From assembly GCF_020687805.1 (NCBI RefSeq), contig NZ_JAJEWQ010000001.1, positions 124,001 through 188,000 of the forward strand: a stretch of 64,000 nucleotides of DNA. Reading direction: 5' to 3'. Position 1 is the stretch's first letter; each line of letters begins with the position of its first letter. Shown here one piece after another: positions 17,366-26,177 of this stretch. Both the position numbers and the translations under genes were made by a program. The notes under the pieces were generated by a model. It made no database searches and was not told the origin of the DNA. It was given only the letters and a program-made list of their open reading frames with translations. This DNA is from Planctobacterium marinum. GTDB lineage: Bacteria; Pseudomonadota; Gammaproteobacteria; Enterobacterales; Alteromonadaceae.

Positions 17366-18592
17366 CTAATTTAACAATGGATCAAATGGCAGAATCTTAA
17401 CTTTGGCATTTTTCGCCAGTTGACTGCAGTCAGCGTCGATGACCACAAAACAGTTGGCATCAGTAAAGGAATTCATGATACCGGAGCCCTGTTTATTACC
17501 GGGCATAACCCGAACATTCTGGTCACCATCCAGCCACATTCTGGCCCGCAAAAACTCCGCTCTGCCGGGTCTGCGTTTAAGGTCCTTATCCAGGTGGCCG
17601 GTTATTTCCAATGAATTGTGATTAACTTCACCGGCTAACTTTCTCAAGCCCGGTACAACCAGCTGTAACAGGGTTACGAAAGAGGATACCGGGTTGCCTG
17701 GCAGCCCGGAAAACAGCGTTTTTTGAATGCGCCCAAAGGCATAAGGTTTACCTGGTTTGATGGCAATTTTCCAGAACGTAATATCGCCAAGTTCCTGTAA
17801 AACCGGTTTGACAAAATCGGCATCACCCACAGACACACCGCCAGAACTAATAACCCAGTCATTGTGTGCTGCGGCTTCAGCAAATGCTTTGCGCGTGGCT
17901 TCCAGTTGGTCGGGGATGATACCAAAGTCGGTGACTTCGGCCCCCAGTTTGCGCAACATTGCAGTCAGTCCAACCCGATTACTTTCGTAAATTTGACCCG
18001 GTTGCAACGCCTTTCCTGGTTCAATCAATTCATCACCGGTCGCCATAATGGCCACTTTTATCTTGCGATACACCTGAATATCACGCATACCAACCGAAGC
18101 CAGTAACGATAAGTGTTGTGGAGCAAGGCGGGTGCCTTTGGGCAAAATAACACTGTCGCGCTGAATATCTTCGCCGGCTTTACGGATATTTTCTCCGGCA
18201 GTGATGGTCTTCAAACAAACGAGTTTATCGTCAGTCACTTTTGCCTCTTCCTGCATAACTACGGCATCAGCGCCCTGGGGAACTGGGGCACCGGTCATGA
18301 TCCTGACGGCTTCACCTTGTTGCAAAGAATTGACATAAGCCTGTCCCGCCATGACCGCGGCAACAATCTGAATAGTAGAGCCCGCATCACTGGCTTTGAG
18401 CGCATAGCCGTCCATCGCTGAATTGTCACTGGGCGGTACATTCATCGGGGAAATAATATCTTCTGCGGTTATCCGACCGGTGGCCTGATCTGGCGTAACG
18501 GATTCAGTTTCCTGTACGGGTAGTATCTTATCTAGTTGTTGTACTAAAGCTTGTTCAACAGGTAAAAGACCGGGGGAATTACAACCAGACAT
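17366..18592 (-). CDS. moeA: molybdopterin molybdotransferase MoeA
   Basis: This 408-residue MoeA catalyses insertion of molybdate into adenylylated molybdopterin, the last step of Mo-cofactor synthesis. Visible hallmarks are the N-terminal PPSDNSAMDGYAL motif (about residues 52-64), GADAVVMQEEA and the molybdate-domain loops ATGDELIEPG and SSGGVSVGDADFVK. FSGLPGNPVSSFVTL precedes the C-terminal beta domain. The length matches E. coli MoeA (411). In many Enterobacteria moeA pairs with moeB; here moeB is absent and a MATE gene follows. The moa genes lie 12 kb away on the other strand. Confidence 0.95.
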   Translation of the reverse strand: MSGCNSPGLLPVEQALVQQLDKILPVQETESVTPDQATGRITAEDIISPMNVPPSDNSAMDGYALKASDAGSTIQIVAAVMAGQAYVNSLQQGEAVRIMTGAPVPQGADAVVMQEEAKVTDDKLVCLKTITAGENIRKAGEDIQRDSVILPKGTRLAPQHLSLLASVGMRDIQVYRKIKVAIMATGDELIEPGKALQPGQIYESNRVGLTAMLRKLGAEVTDFGIIPDQLEATRKAFAEAAAHNDWVISSGGVSVGDADFVKPVLQELGDITFWKIAIKPGKPYAFGRIQKTLFSGLPGNPVSSFVTLLQLVVPGLRKLAGEVNHNSLEITGHLDKDLKRRPGRAEFLRARMWLDGDQNVRVMPGNKQGSGIMNSFTDANCFVVIDADCSQLAKNAKVKILPFDPLLN

Positions 18593-18720
18593 GATAAATA
18601 CGCCCTATGTTTGACAGTTATATACAGGATGAGGGTTCGATAAAACCGAGCCGCTCTTTATACCTGCGTTCTGATGTGGGTGCAATATTGTATTTGGAGA
18701 GTCCGTAGAAAACTCGATGA

Positions 18721-18746
18721 ATTAGCGCCCTGAAAAAGGCGCTAAT
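18721..18746. terminator. inverted repeat between moeA and the phosphorylase gene
   Basis: Perfect 9-bp arms ATTAGCGCC (18721-18729) and GGCGCTAAT (18738-18746) enclose CTGAAAAA. It lies 50 bp beyond the end of the minus-strand phosphorylase gene, so it may terminate that operon. It lacks a clear U-tract in that direction. The rest of the 203-bp gap shows nothing else notable. Confidence 0.45.
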
Positions 18747-18795
18747 TTATTGTGCAGATAAACACAAGGCTAGCGGAATAGTCGTCTTGTGGCTA

Positions 18796-20550
18796 TCAGG
18801 TGCCGGTCTGATTTGATAACCACACCGTTTGATAGGGTTGTAATGTGATTTCTTCGGTAATATCAATAATTTCACTATCGCTGATTAAATCTCGCCAGCG
18901 ATCAGTGACCGTCAGGTTTAATTCGCCCAGTCGCAGCACCTGAGGTTGATCCGTGATATTGCTGATACAAAAAATACTCTGTCTTCGGTCCATGCTTTGA
19001 CGCCAAAAACCAAATAACTGCAATCCCAGATGCAAGGTGAATTGTATTGCGTTTGGATGAAAGGCTTTTTGAGCGGTCCTGATATCGATAAGGGCTTTCA
19101 TGCGTTCTAACACTTTGTGATGATGATTGAACCTGGAGCCCAATTCCATCTTTAACATGTCGTAGTTCCAGCGTTTGCGATTGATAGCGCGGTTGTGGTG
19201 AGTATTTTTCAACTTCTCATAGTCGTTGTTGGTACCCAGCATACTGTGTATGTAAATTCCGGGGATGCCCTCCAGGCCCAGCATTACGGCATGGGCACAA
19301 ATAAAGCGTTCTAATCCCCACTTATCGGGCCCGTCAGTAGTACCTTGTAGGGCGTCAAACAAGGCGATATTCATTTCGTAAGCTTTTTGCTCACCGGTTT
19401 CTGTTGTGCGCCACGAAATACGCCCCCCAAATTGCTTCATGGTATTGATCAGGGTTGACAATTCATCCTCTGAAAGCAGCCCTTCGGCGGGTCTTAATCC
19501 AATGCCGTCGTGAGAGGCAATAAAATTAAAATAAGTGGTGCCGTTTTGCGCCGGAGGCATGCTCATTAACCAGCGTTTCAGATACAAACAGTTCCCGGTT
19601 ATCAGGGTATTTACCAAAAGTGGCGGCAAACTAAAATTGTATATTGCGTGTGCCTCGTTGGCATTCCCAAAGTAGGTGAGGTTTTGCGTGTTAGGGATAT
19701 TGGTTTCCGTAATAATTACAGCGTCAGGCTGGCTGTGCTCAATCAGTGAGCGCAATAATCGTATCACCTCATGTGTCTGCATAAGATTGATGCTGGGAGT
19801 CCCGGCAATTTTCCACAAAAAAGCCACGGCATCCATGCGAAAAATACGCACACCTGAATCAAGATACTGCCGGATGATAGAGACAAACGCCAAAAGCACA
19901 TCAGGGTTGCGGAAATCAAAGTCAACCTGGTCATGACTAAAGGTACACCAGACGTGTTCCAGTCCTTTTGCTGTCTCGGTTTCGCGCAATAATGGCGAGG
20001 TACGGGGTCGAACAACCTGAGAAAGGTCATCGTCAGGCGACGCCGTGAAAAAGTAATCTGATCCCGGTCCTTCTCCCCGGATAAAGTTCTGGAACCAGGC
20101 ACTGCGACTGGAACAATGGTTGATAACCAAATCAGCCATAAGGCGTCGATCACTGGCTATGGCTTCGATATCCTGCCAGTCTCCCAGCGCTTCATTGACG
20201 CTGGAATAGTCAATGACTGCAAATCCGTCATCGGAACTATAGGGAAAAAACGGCAAGATATGTACGCTGTTAATCGTGTCTGCAAAGTATTTATCCATAA
20301 AATGGCGCAGCGTCTTTAAGGGATGTTCGTCATCCCGGACGATACTGTCACCGTATGTGATCAATACGACATCCTGTTGATCCCAGTTGTTTTGAAATAC
20401 GCCAGGCTGTTTGATGTCTTTATCCAGATGCATCAGTGCCAGTAATTCTTCACTCAGCGTCTCATAAGAACGGTTTAGCGTAATGCCATCGTAAATAACT
20501 TCCAGCTGCTGTTGCAGTTTGTGTTTTAGGTTTTCTAACAGCTCAGACAT
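18796..20550 (-). CDS. GH13_18 sugar phosphorylase, probable glucosylglycerate phosphorylase
   Basis: This 584-residue enzyme is of the sucrose phosphorylase subfamily of GH13. Catalytic groups can be placed: nucleophile D240 in [10 protein letters not shown], acid/base E282 in IITETNIPN, and the transition-state pair H347-D348 in FIASHDGIG. The subfamily contains sucrose, sucrose-6-phosphate and glucosylglycerate phosphorylases; the latter (E. coli YcjM type) splits glucosylglycerate with phosphate into glucose-1-phosphate and D-glycerate. The neighbours are a glucosyl-3-phosphoglycerate synthase, its phosphatase and a glycerate kinase, which strongly favours glucosylglycerate over sucrose. 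It is the last gene of the operon, 11 bp after the synthase. No transporter is present, so it likely recycles an internal pool. Confidence 0.85.
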   Translation of the reverse strand: MSELLENLKHKLQQQLEVIYDGITLNRSYETLSEELLALMHLDKDIKQPGVFQNNWDQQDVVLITYGDSIVRDDEHPLKTLRHFMDKYFADTINSVHILPFFPYSSDDGFAVIDYSSVNEALGDWQDIEAIASDRRLMADLVINHCSSRSAWFQNFIRGEGPGSDYFFTASPDDDLSQVVRPRTSPLLRETETAKGLEHVWCTFSHDQVDFDFRNPDVLLAFVSIIRQYLDSGVRIFRMDAVAFLWKIAGTPSINLMQTHEVIRLLRSLIEHSQPDAVIITETNIPNTQNLTYFGNANEAHAIYNFSLPPLLVNTLITGNCLYLKRWLMSMPPAQNGTTYFNFIASHDGIGLRPAEGLLSEDELSTLINTMKQFGGRISWRTTETGEQKAYEMNIALFDALQGTTDGPDKWGLERFICAHAVMLGLEGIPGIYIHSMLGTNNDYEKLKNTHHNRAINRKRWNYDMLKMELGSRFNHHHKVLERMKALIDIRTAQKAFHPNAIQFTLHLGLQLFGFWRQSMDRRQSIFCISNITDQPQVLRLGELNLTVTDRWRDLISDSEIIDITEEITLQPYQTVWLSNQTGT

Positions 20551-20561
20551 CGCCGGACTCC

Positions 20562-21782
20562 TTAACTAAATTCATTGAAGTCTAATTCAACTGCTTCTTT
20601 AATCTCATCGAGAATATCGGGCACAGCACTAACAACCCGGTTCCATGTAGGAATAAAGGGCGTCTCCATCGGGTTTTCCAAAAAGTGCTGACCAGCCGTC
20701 ATGATATTTTGTGCAAACATTTCTACGGCATTTTCCTCATTATGAATATCAAACTTAAGCCCATTCATAATGGCATCGTTGTTGAAAGTCTCAACAAAAT
20801 CAAGCGCGATACGGTAATAGGTAGCTTTTAGTGAACGGAAGGTACCAGCATCAAACTTTTCCCCCTGAGTGGCCAGTTTTCTGAATAAGGCTTTGGCGAT
20901 ATCTATAGACATTTTAGACAGGCCGGCTTGTTGATTATCCAGTGACAGATCCTGGTGCTTATGATCATAAGTTTTAGCTATATCTACCTGACAGATACGG
21001 TTGTGAGAATAATTGCGGTGCATTTCCGACAGGGTGCCAATTTCCAGTCCCCAGTCACTGGGGATGCGCAAATCATTTAATACGTCACGCCGAAATGAAA
21101 ACTCACCGGCCAACGGATAGCGGAAACTGTCCATATATTCCAGGTAGTCATTGTGACCGCAGACGCGTTGCAGGGCGCGAATTAAAGGGGTAACTAACAA
21201 ACGCGATACGCGACCATTAATTTTGCCGTCGGCAACGCGGGCATAATAACCCTTGCTAAATTCGTAGTTAAATCTGGGGTTTGCCACTGGGTAGAGCAGA
21301 CGCGCTAATAAACCTCTGTCGTAAGTCAGAATGTCGCAATCATGCAGGCCGATGGATTCTGCTTTTTTGGTTGCCAGTATGTATCCCATGCAGTACCAAA
21401 CATTACGCCCCTTGCCCAGTTCTGTGGGGGCCAGTTCCATCGCTTGTAACTTTGCATCGATGGCCTTAAGGCGTGGCCCGTCATTCCACAGTACGCGATG
21501 GTGTTGCGGCAGTTTTTTAAAAAATTGCAGAGCATGGCGGTACTGTGATTCATCGGCTCTGTCCAGGCCGATAACCACCTGTGATAGATAGTCTACCTGG
21601 CTGATGTCTTCAATAATGTTGGGTAATGCTTCGCCCTCCAGTTCGGAAAATAATGAGGGCAGTAACAAGCCCATAGGACGAGTCTGACTAAAGGTTTTTA
21701 ACTCGGCTTCGAGATCTTCTGCACTGCGGTCGGCCAGATTGTGTAGTGTTGTAATAACACCGTTTTGGTAAAAGTCTGCCAT
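20562..21782 (-). CDS. gpgS: glucosyl-3-phosphoglycerate synthase (GT81)
   Basis: This 406-residue retaining glycosyltransferase is of the GpgS type. It transfers glucose from a nucleotide sugar to 3-phosphoglycerate, giving glucosyl-3-phosphoglycerate. The GT-A core shows [12 protein letters not shown] near residue 39, [14 protein letters not shown] near 123 and the metal-binding D148-x-D150 in [11 protein letters not shown]. Later the acceptor region includes [30 protein letters not shown]. These match bacterial GpgS from organisms using glucosylglycerate as compatible solute. The start has AGGAGT nine bases upstream. It lies 6 bp after the phosphatase gene and 11 bp before the phosphorylase. 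Confidence 0.9.
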   Translation of the reverse strand: MADFYQNGVITTLHNLADRSAEDLEAELKTFSQTRPMGLLLPSLFSELEGEALPNIIEDISQVDYLSQVVIGLDRADESQYRHALQFFKKLPQHHRVLWNDGPRLKAIDAKLQAMELAPTELGKGRNVWYCMGYILATKKAESIGLHDCDILTYDRGLLARLLYPVANPRFNYEFSKGYYARVADGKINGRVSRLLVTPLIRALQRVCGHNDYLEYMDSFRYPLAGEFSFRRDVLNDLRIPSDWGLEIGTLSEMHRNYSHNRICQVDIAKTYDHKHQDLSLDNQQAGLSKMSIDIAKALFRKLATQGEKFDAGTFRSLKATYYRIALDFVETFNNDAIMNGLKFDIHNEENAVEMFAQNIMTAGQHFLENPMETPFIPTWNRVVSAVPDILDEIKEAVELDFNEFS

Positions 21783-21788
21783 AGTTCT

Positions 21789-22616
21789 TTACTCCTGATT
21801 GAAGACGATTTTTTCGAGGCATTCAGACCAGCCTTCTGGTCCGCAGAGGGTACTTTGGTAAAGGTGTTTTGATTTTTTTATTATTGGGAAAGGGTGTTGT
21901 AATGATTTTATTTGGATGGCGATATCTGCCGCTTCCAGCATGGCACTGTCGTTTTGACTGTCTCCCAGTGCGATGCTGGTGAATTGTTGCTCCTCACATT
22001 CTTGTGAGAATACCTGAGTGAGCCATTGCAGGGCTTTGCCCTTATCAGTTTCACCACAGATGTGGGTAAAACGACCGCCGGTCAATACCGTGGCACCTGC
22101 AGCTTGCATACTGTGTAAAAATTCTCTTTTGGCGTATTCATCGCCTGACCAGTGCACAGGTTCGCCGTAATGTCTTTGCATGGCAAGCTGCGCATCTTTT
22201 GGTGTTAGTCCGGTTAAATTCACCACTTCGGCAACATCCATTTGAGAAAACCCCCTGAACATGCCAAAAAAGTGTTGTCCGTGTTGCTGAATTATCGATA
22301 ACCAATGGGCTCTTTCCTGTGTGAACGACTTTATCCACATGTCATCTTTTTCAACGGTTTCCGGCGGTTGCCACGGGAAAAAGTCTTTAGGGATAGCGAT
22401 TGCTGCGCCATTTTCAAAAATAAACGGGGTTTGCAATTTAGCTTCGCGTCGAAAGGCTTCGATCTCTGCAAAGGTTTTACTGGTATTGGGAATAATAAAA
22501 TGGCCGGCAGATTTTAGCTTTTCCAGGGTGTTTAGCGCTGGCGCAAAACTGTAACTGTCATGGTCTAAAAGCGTTCCATCAAGGTCGGTGTAGATTAGAA
22601 AGGTTGTTAAGGACAC
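21789..22616 (-). CDS. HAD phosphatase, mannosyl/glucosyl-3-phosphoglycerate phosphatase type
   Basis: This 275-residue HAD enzyme is of the Cof/MPGP subfamily. The motif I aspartates are in YTDLDGTLLDHDSYSF (residues about 9-24), motif II Thr/Ser is in IIPNTSKT, and the late acidic motif is in ALGDSQNDSAML. The length and the DGTLLD(H)DSYS block are characteristic of mannosyl-3-phosphoglycerate phosphatase. Beside gpgS it most likely removes the phosphate from glucosyl-3-phosphoglycerate to give glucosylglycerate. The start is GTG at 22616 with GGAG upstream. It is the second gene of the four-gene operon. Confidence 0.88.
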   Translation of the reverse strand: MSLTTFLIYTDLDGTLLDHDSYSFAPALNTLEKLKSAGHFIIPNTSKTFAEIEAFRREAKLQTPFIFENGAAIAIPKDFFPWQPPETVEKDDMWIKSFTQERAHWLSIIQQHGQHFFGMFRGFSQMDVAEVVNLTGLTPKDAQLAMQRHYGEPVHWSGDEYAKREFLHSMQAAGATVLTGGRFTHICGETDKGKALQWLTQVFSQECEEQQFTSIALGDSQNDSAMLEAADIAIQIKSLQHPFPIIKKSKHLYQSTLCGPEGWSECLEKIVFNQE

Positions 22617-22640
22617 GGCGCTTTACTCCAAATTAATATG

Positions 22641-23504
22641 CTATAAACCCGAAGTGGCGTAAATGTTTCTGTGGTCGTCCAGTTCAAACACCACATCACA
22701 GCGCTGAGGCAGCGAATTAAGGCATTCCTCAGTGAGACGCTGATAAAACTGAATAAACTGCAATATGCCCGATTCATCCATTACGCGACTCTTATCAGAA
22801 TCCTTAATCTTAGCGGATAATTTTTGCTCCTGCTCCAGTCGCCATTGAAACACATTGTCAAATCCCGGAGCCTTTAGCATTACCCAGTAATTCATGAGAC
22901 TGTAAAGCGGTTCGTAATGTGCTGTGATTTGTTGATTTACCCAGTTTCGCCATATCAGATTTGCGTCCTGTTCTGCTTCCAGGGCATTCACCGGATAACG
23001 CAGTTGCAACGGAGATTGTGCAGTAACACCCCAGCACCAGCCTTCCATGATAACCAGATCCACGGGGCCGGTAACTTCAGGCCATTCTCGTTCGGCGTAG
23101 GGGTTATCCGTTGCTTTATTGAAACGCGGTAGTCGAATGCTTTCTGGCGTGCTCATTGTCCTGAGTGTTCTTGCCATCAGGTCAGTATTGTGTGTGCCCG
23201 GCACGCCGCGAGTGGCCAACAGCGGCGAGATTTGTGTTGCCAGTTGCAGCCGGGTTTTTCTGTCATGGTAAAAATCATCCAATGACAGTACCGCAACCTT
23301 TAATCCGCTGGCGCTAAACCACTCGCCCAGAAAGGCGCTCAGGGTAGATTTTCCTGAACCCTGGCAACCGTTTACCGCGACATAGAAGGTGCTGCCGTGC
23401 TCTGCCATTGCCATCGTTATTTTTTCCGCCAAAGGCAAAAAACATTGGGAAACCGTTTCGGCAAAATTGTCCGGTAATTGATGAGTTGCTAAAAAGTCAT
23501 TCAA
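22641..23504 (-). CDS. D-glycerate 3-kinase-like P-loop kinase
   Basis: This 287-residue kinase has a Walker A loop NGCQGSGKST (about residues 45-54), LSLDDFYHDR and the segment MLKAPGFDNVFQWRLEQE. These resemble plant-type D-glycerate 3-kinases and their bacterial homologues. In this operon it would turn D-glycerate released by the phosphorylase into 3-phosphoglycerate, the acceptor for GpgS. It is the first gene of the operon. The start is doubtful: the only standard in-frame candidate is TTG at 23504, which has no good Shine-Dalgarno. An AGGAG at 23528-23532 is placed correctly for an in-frame ATC at 23519. Confidence 0.85.
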   Translation of the reverse strand: MNDFLATHQLPDNFAETVSQCFLPLAEKITMAMAEHGSTFYVAVNGCQGSGKSTLSAFLGEWFSASGLKVAVLSLDDFYHDRKTRLQLATQISPLLATRGVPGTHNTDLMARTLRTMSTPESIRLPRFNKATDNPYAEREWPEVTGPVDLVIMEGWCWGVTAQSPLQLRYPVNALEAEQDANLIWRNWVNQQITAHYEPLYSLMNYWVMLKAPGFDNVFQWRLEQEQKLSAKIKDSDKSRVMDESGILQFIQFYQRLTEECLNSLPQRCDVVFELDDHRNIYATSGL

Positions 23505-23562
23505 AAATGTGGCTTTGATAGCAAATACTCCTGATTAAATGGGTTGTTGCATTGCTGAGGGC

Positions 23563-23579
23563 TTCAACATCCATGCCAG
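23563..23579 (-). promoter_or_regulatory. sigma-54-like -24/-12 promoter before the glucosylglycerate operon
   Basis: On the minus strand CTGGCATG-GATG-TTGAA lies at 23579-23563. It agrees with the sigma-54 consensus YTGGCACG-N4-TTGCW except for C to T in the -24 block and C to A in the -12 block, and the spacing is exact. The predicted start is near 23553, about 50 bases before the kinase gene. The -12 deviation is a real weakness. Confidence 0.5.
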
Positions 23580-23674
23580 CGCCCGGCTGATCTGATATTT
23601 AACTTTAAGCCTATAAAACATAAGGGGTACAGGCTAATGATAGCGGATATTAAACGAAGACAGGAATATTGTAT

Positions 23675-23691
23675 TGCACCAAAATGGTGAG
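23675..23691. promoter_or_regulatory. NtrC-like enhancer site
   Basis: TGCACCAAAATGGTGAG matches the NtrC consensus TGCACCA-WWW-TGGTGCA at 15 of 17 positions. Its centre lies about 130 bp upstream of the predicted sigma-54 start. In E. coli glnA the NtrC sites lie at about -108 and -140. Half-sites TTGGTGC at 23715-23721 and 23738-23744 add to the cluster. Confidence 0.55.
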
Positions 23692-23940
23692 TTGCGGGGT
23701 GGATATCATTAGTGTTGGTGCAATTTTTTGCTGCAGATTGGTGCGAAATGCTTAAGCGATATAAGGCATAAACAAAAGGTACAGCCAAATCAGCAAACTG
23801 TTGCTGCTGAATAGGGTGAAATACTTGAGTAAATTACTCAGGTAATTTACCATTGCCGCCATTAATAGGACAGATGCCTTGTTATTCTCTGAAGTGCGTT
23901 CAGAGAAGGTATTTTGGTCAGCAAAATTAAAGATGATGGT
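23692..23940. other. remainder of the gap between the glucosylglycerate and suf operons
   Basis: The gap between the two divergent operons is about 430 bp in total. Apart from the NtrC and sigma-54-like elements on the kinase side, I see no open frame with good coding character. I see no unmistakable IscR site in front of sufB. The final 60 bp hold purine-rich stretches (GAGAAGG) that decide the sufB start. Confidence 0.4.
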
Positions 23941-25377
23941 ATGTCTGAACAAATAGAAGACGCGTTAAGAAAAGAGTATGAAGCGGGATTTGTTTCTGCG
24001 ATTGAATCAGAAACCTTTGCCCCTGGTTTGGATGAAGACGTTATTCGTCGCATCTCAACGATCAAGGGTGAGCCTGAGTGGATGTTAGATTGGCGTTTAA
24101 AGGCCTTCAGAATCTGGCAAAAAATGGAAGAGCCTGAATGGGCTCATTTGCATTATCCCAAAATCGACTATCAGAATATTTCTTATTATTCTGCACCTAA
24201 GAGTATGGCTGATAAGCCGAAATCTCTGGACGAAGTCGATCCGGAGTTACTGGCAACATACGAGAAATTAGGAATTCCACTGCACGAGCAGGAAATGCTG
24301 GCGGGCGTGGCTGTTGATGCTGTTTTCGATTCAGTATCCGTGGTTACCACCTACCGCGAGAAGCTGGAAGAGGCGGGTGTTATCTTTTGCCCAATCTCCG
24401 AAGCCGTGCACAAATACCCGGAACTGGTCAAAAAATATCTGGGCCGTGTCGTACCTCAACACGACAATTATTTCGCTGCGCTGAATTGTGCGGTATTTAC
24501 CGATGGTTCCTTTGTTTATATTCCAAAAGGCACGCGTTGTCCGATGGAGCTATCAACCTACTTCAGAATTAACGAACAAAACACCGGACAATTTGAACGC
24601 ACACTGATTGTCGCCGATGAAGGGAGTTATGTCAGTTATCTGGAAGGATGCACGGCACCGCAACGAGACGAAAATCAGTTGCATGCTGCGGTCGTTGAGT
24701 TAGTCGCCCTGGACGATGCTGAAATCAAATATTCCACGGTACAGAATTGGTACCCGGGTGATGCTGAAGGCAAGGGCGGGATATACAACTTTGTAACCAA
24801 GCGTGGCATTTGCCACACCAATGCCAAAATCTCCTGGACTCAGGTGGAAACCGGTTCAGCGATTACATGGAAATATCCGAGCTGCATATTGAAAGGCGAT
24901 AACAGTGTGGGTGAGTTCTACTCTGTGGCATTGACCCGTGGTAAACAACAAGCGGATACCGGCACCAAGATGATTCACATTGGTGAAAATACCAAATCCA
25001 CCATTATTTCTAAGGGGATTTCAGCGGCGCAGAGTAACAACAGTTATCGTGGCCTGGTACAGATGCACAATAGTGCCAAAAAGGCCCGGAACTTTACGCA
25101 GTGTGATTCGTTGCTGATTGGTGATCAGTGTGGTGCTCATACATTTCCCTATGTAGAAAGCAGTAACCCCAGCGCCATTGTAGAACACGAAGCTACCACG
25201 TCAAAAGTGAGTGATGAGCAAATGTTTTTGTGTCAACAGCGCGGCCTGGATGCAGAAAAAGCCGTATCTATGATTGTTAATGGCTTTTGTAAAGAGGTCT
25301 TTAAAGAGCTGCCCATGGAGTTCGCTGTAGAGGCCGGTAAGTTGTTAGAAATCAGTTTAGAAGGCTCGGTGGGTTAA
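23941..25377 (+). CDS. sufB: Fe-S cluster assembly scaffold SufB
   Basis: This 478-residue SufB forms the SufBC2D scaffold on which new iron-sulfur clusters are built. Family signatures include [21 protein letters not shown] near the N-terminus, the long parallel beta-helix region ([31 protein letters not shown]) and the C-terminal [24 protein letters not shown] start at the ATG at 23941 ([10 protein letters not shown]). A TTG nine codons earlier, behind AGAAGG, is an alternative that adds nine residues. It is the first gene of a seven-gene suf operon on the plus strand. Confidence 0.96.
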   Translation: MSEQIEDALRKEYEAGFVSAIESETFAPGLDEDVIRRISTIKGEPEWMLDWRLKAFRIWQKMEEPEWAHLHYPKIDYQNISYYSAPKSMADKPKSLDEVDPELLATYEKLGIPLHEQEMLAGVAVDAVFDSVSVVTTYREKLEEAGVIFCPISEAVHKYPELVKKYLGRVVPQHDNYFAALNCAVFTDGSFVYIPKGTRCPMELSTYFRINEQNTGQFERTLIVADEGSYVSYLEGCTAPQRDENQLHAAVVELVALDDAEIKYSTVQNWYPGDAEGKGGIYNFVTKRGICHTNAKISWTQVETGSAITWKYPSCILKGDNSVGEFYSVALTRGKQQADTGTKMIHIGENTKSTIISKGISAAQSNNSYRGLVQMHNSAKKARNFTQCDSLLIGDQCGAHTFPYVESSNPSAIVEHEATTSKVSDEQMFLCQQRGLDAEKAVSMIVNGFCKEVFKELPMEFAVEAGKLLEISLEGSVG

Positions 25378-25406
25378 ACCAGCGTTCCCAGCAAGGTAAA
25401 GAATTA

Positions 25407-26177
25407 ATGTTAAAGATCAGAAATTTAAAAGCAAAAGTTGAAGATAAAGAGATTCTGAAAGGCTTGAGTCTCGAAGTTAAACCGGGTGAAGTCCATGCCA
25501 TTATGGGCCCTAATGGTGCCGGTAAAAGTACCCTAGGCTACGTGTTAACTGGCCGTGATGGTTATGAAGTAACCGACGGTGATGCAACGCTAAATGGCGA
25601 AGATTTGCTGGAGCTGGAAATCGAAGAGCGCGCCCGCGCCGGATTGTTTTTGGCATTCCAGTATCCGGTAGAAATTCCCGGTGTCAGTAATCTGGAATTT
25701 ATGAAAGCCGCTGTTGATGCTGCGCGTGAAGAGCGCGGCGAAGACGCGCTGAGTTCCGCAGACTTTTTAAAGGCGGCAAAAGCAGCCTGTAAGCAGGTAA
25801 ACCTGCCACTGGACTTCCTGAAACGCGGCGTCAACGAAGGTTTCTCTGGTGGTGAGAAAAAGCGTAATGAAATTATGCAGATGTTGCTGTTACAGCCGAA
25901 ATTATGCATCCTGGATGAGTCTGATTCAGGTCTGGATATTGATGCTTTGAAAGTCGTAGCTGAAGGGGTGAACAGTCAGCGTGACGATCAGCGCAGCTTT
26001 ATCGTTGTGACCCATTACCAGCGCTTGCTGGACTATATCAAACCGGATTTTGTACACGTATTATCAGACGGCAAGATCGTAAAAAGTGGCGATGCCTCGT
26101 TAGCGCATGAACTGGAAGCCGAAGGCTATGCCTGGTTGGAAACTTATGATCGCCAGGCCGAAGAGGAAACGGCATGA
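25407..26177 (+). CDS. sufC: Fe-S cluster assembly ATPase SufC
   Basis: This 256-residue ABC-type ATPase drives conformational change of the SufBCD scaffold. Walker A is GPNGAGKSTL (about residues 34-43). The signature motif is the SufC form FSGGEKKRNEIMQ, and Walker B is CILDESDSGLD. It lacks membrane segments and acts in the cytoplasm. It follows sufB by 29 bp and overlaps sufD by 4 bp. The length and motifs are normal. Confidence 0.97.
   Translation: MLKIRNLKAKVEDKEILKGLSLEVKPGEVHAIMGPNGAGKSTLGYVLTGRDGYEVTDGDATLNGEDLLELEIEERARAGLFLAFQYPVEIPGVSNLEFMKAAVDAAREERGEDALSSADFLKAAKAACKQVNLPLDFLKRGVNEGFSGGEKKRNEIMQMLLLQPKLCILDESDSGLDIDALKVVAEGVNSQRDDQRSFIVVTHYQRLLDYIKPDFVHVLSDGKIVKSGDASLAHELEAEGYAWLETYDRQAEEETA

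Noticed and set aside
23713-23731. Plus-strand sigma-54-like TTGGTGCAATTTTTTGC pointing to sufB
   Set aside because: GG and GC are separated by 11 bases instead of 10. Sigma-54 promoters need strict spacing, so I treat the TTGGTGC as an NtrC half-site only.
23564-23788. 74-codon minus-strand frame in the glucosylglycerate-suf gap
   Set aside because: Covers the NtrC and sigma-54-like elements, lacks a good ribosome-binding site and has no recognisable domain.
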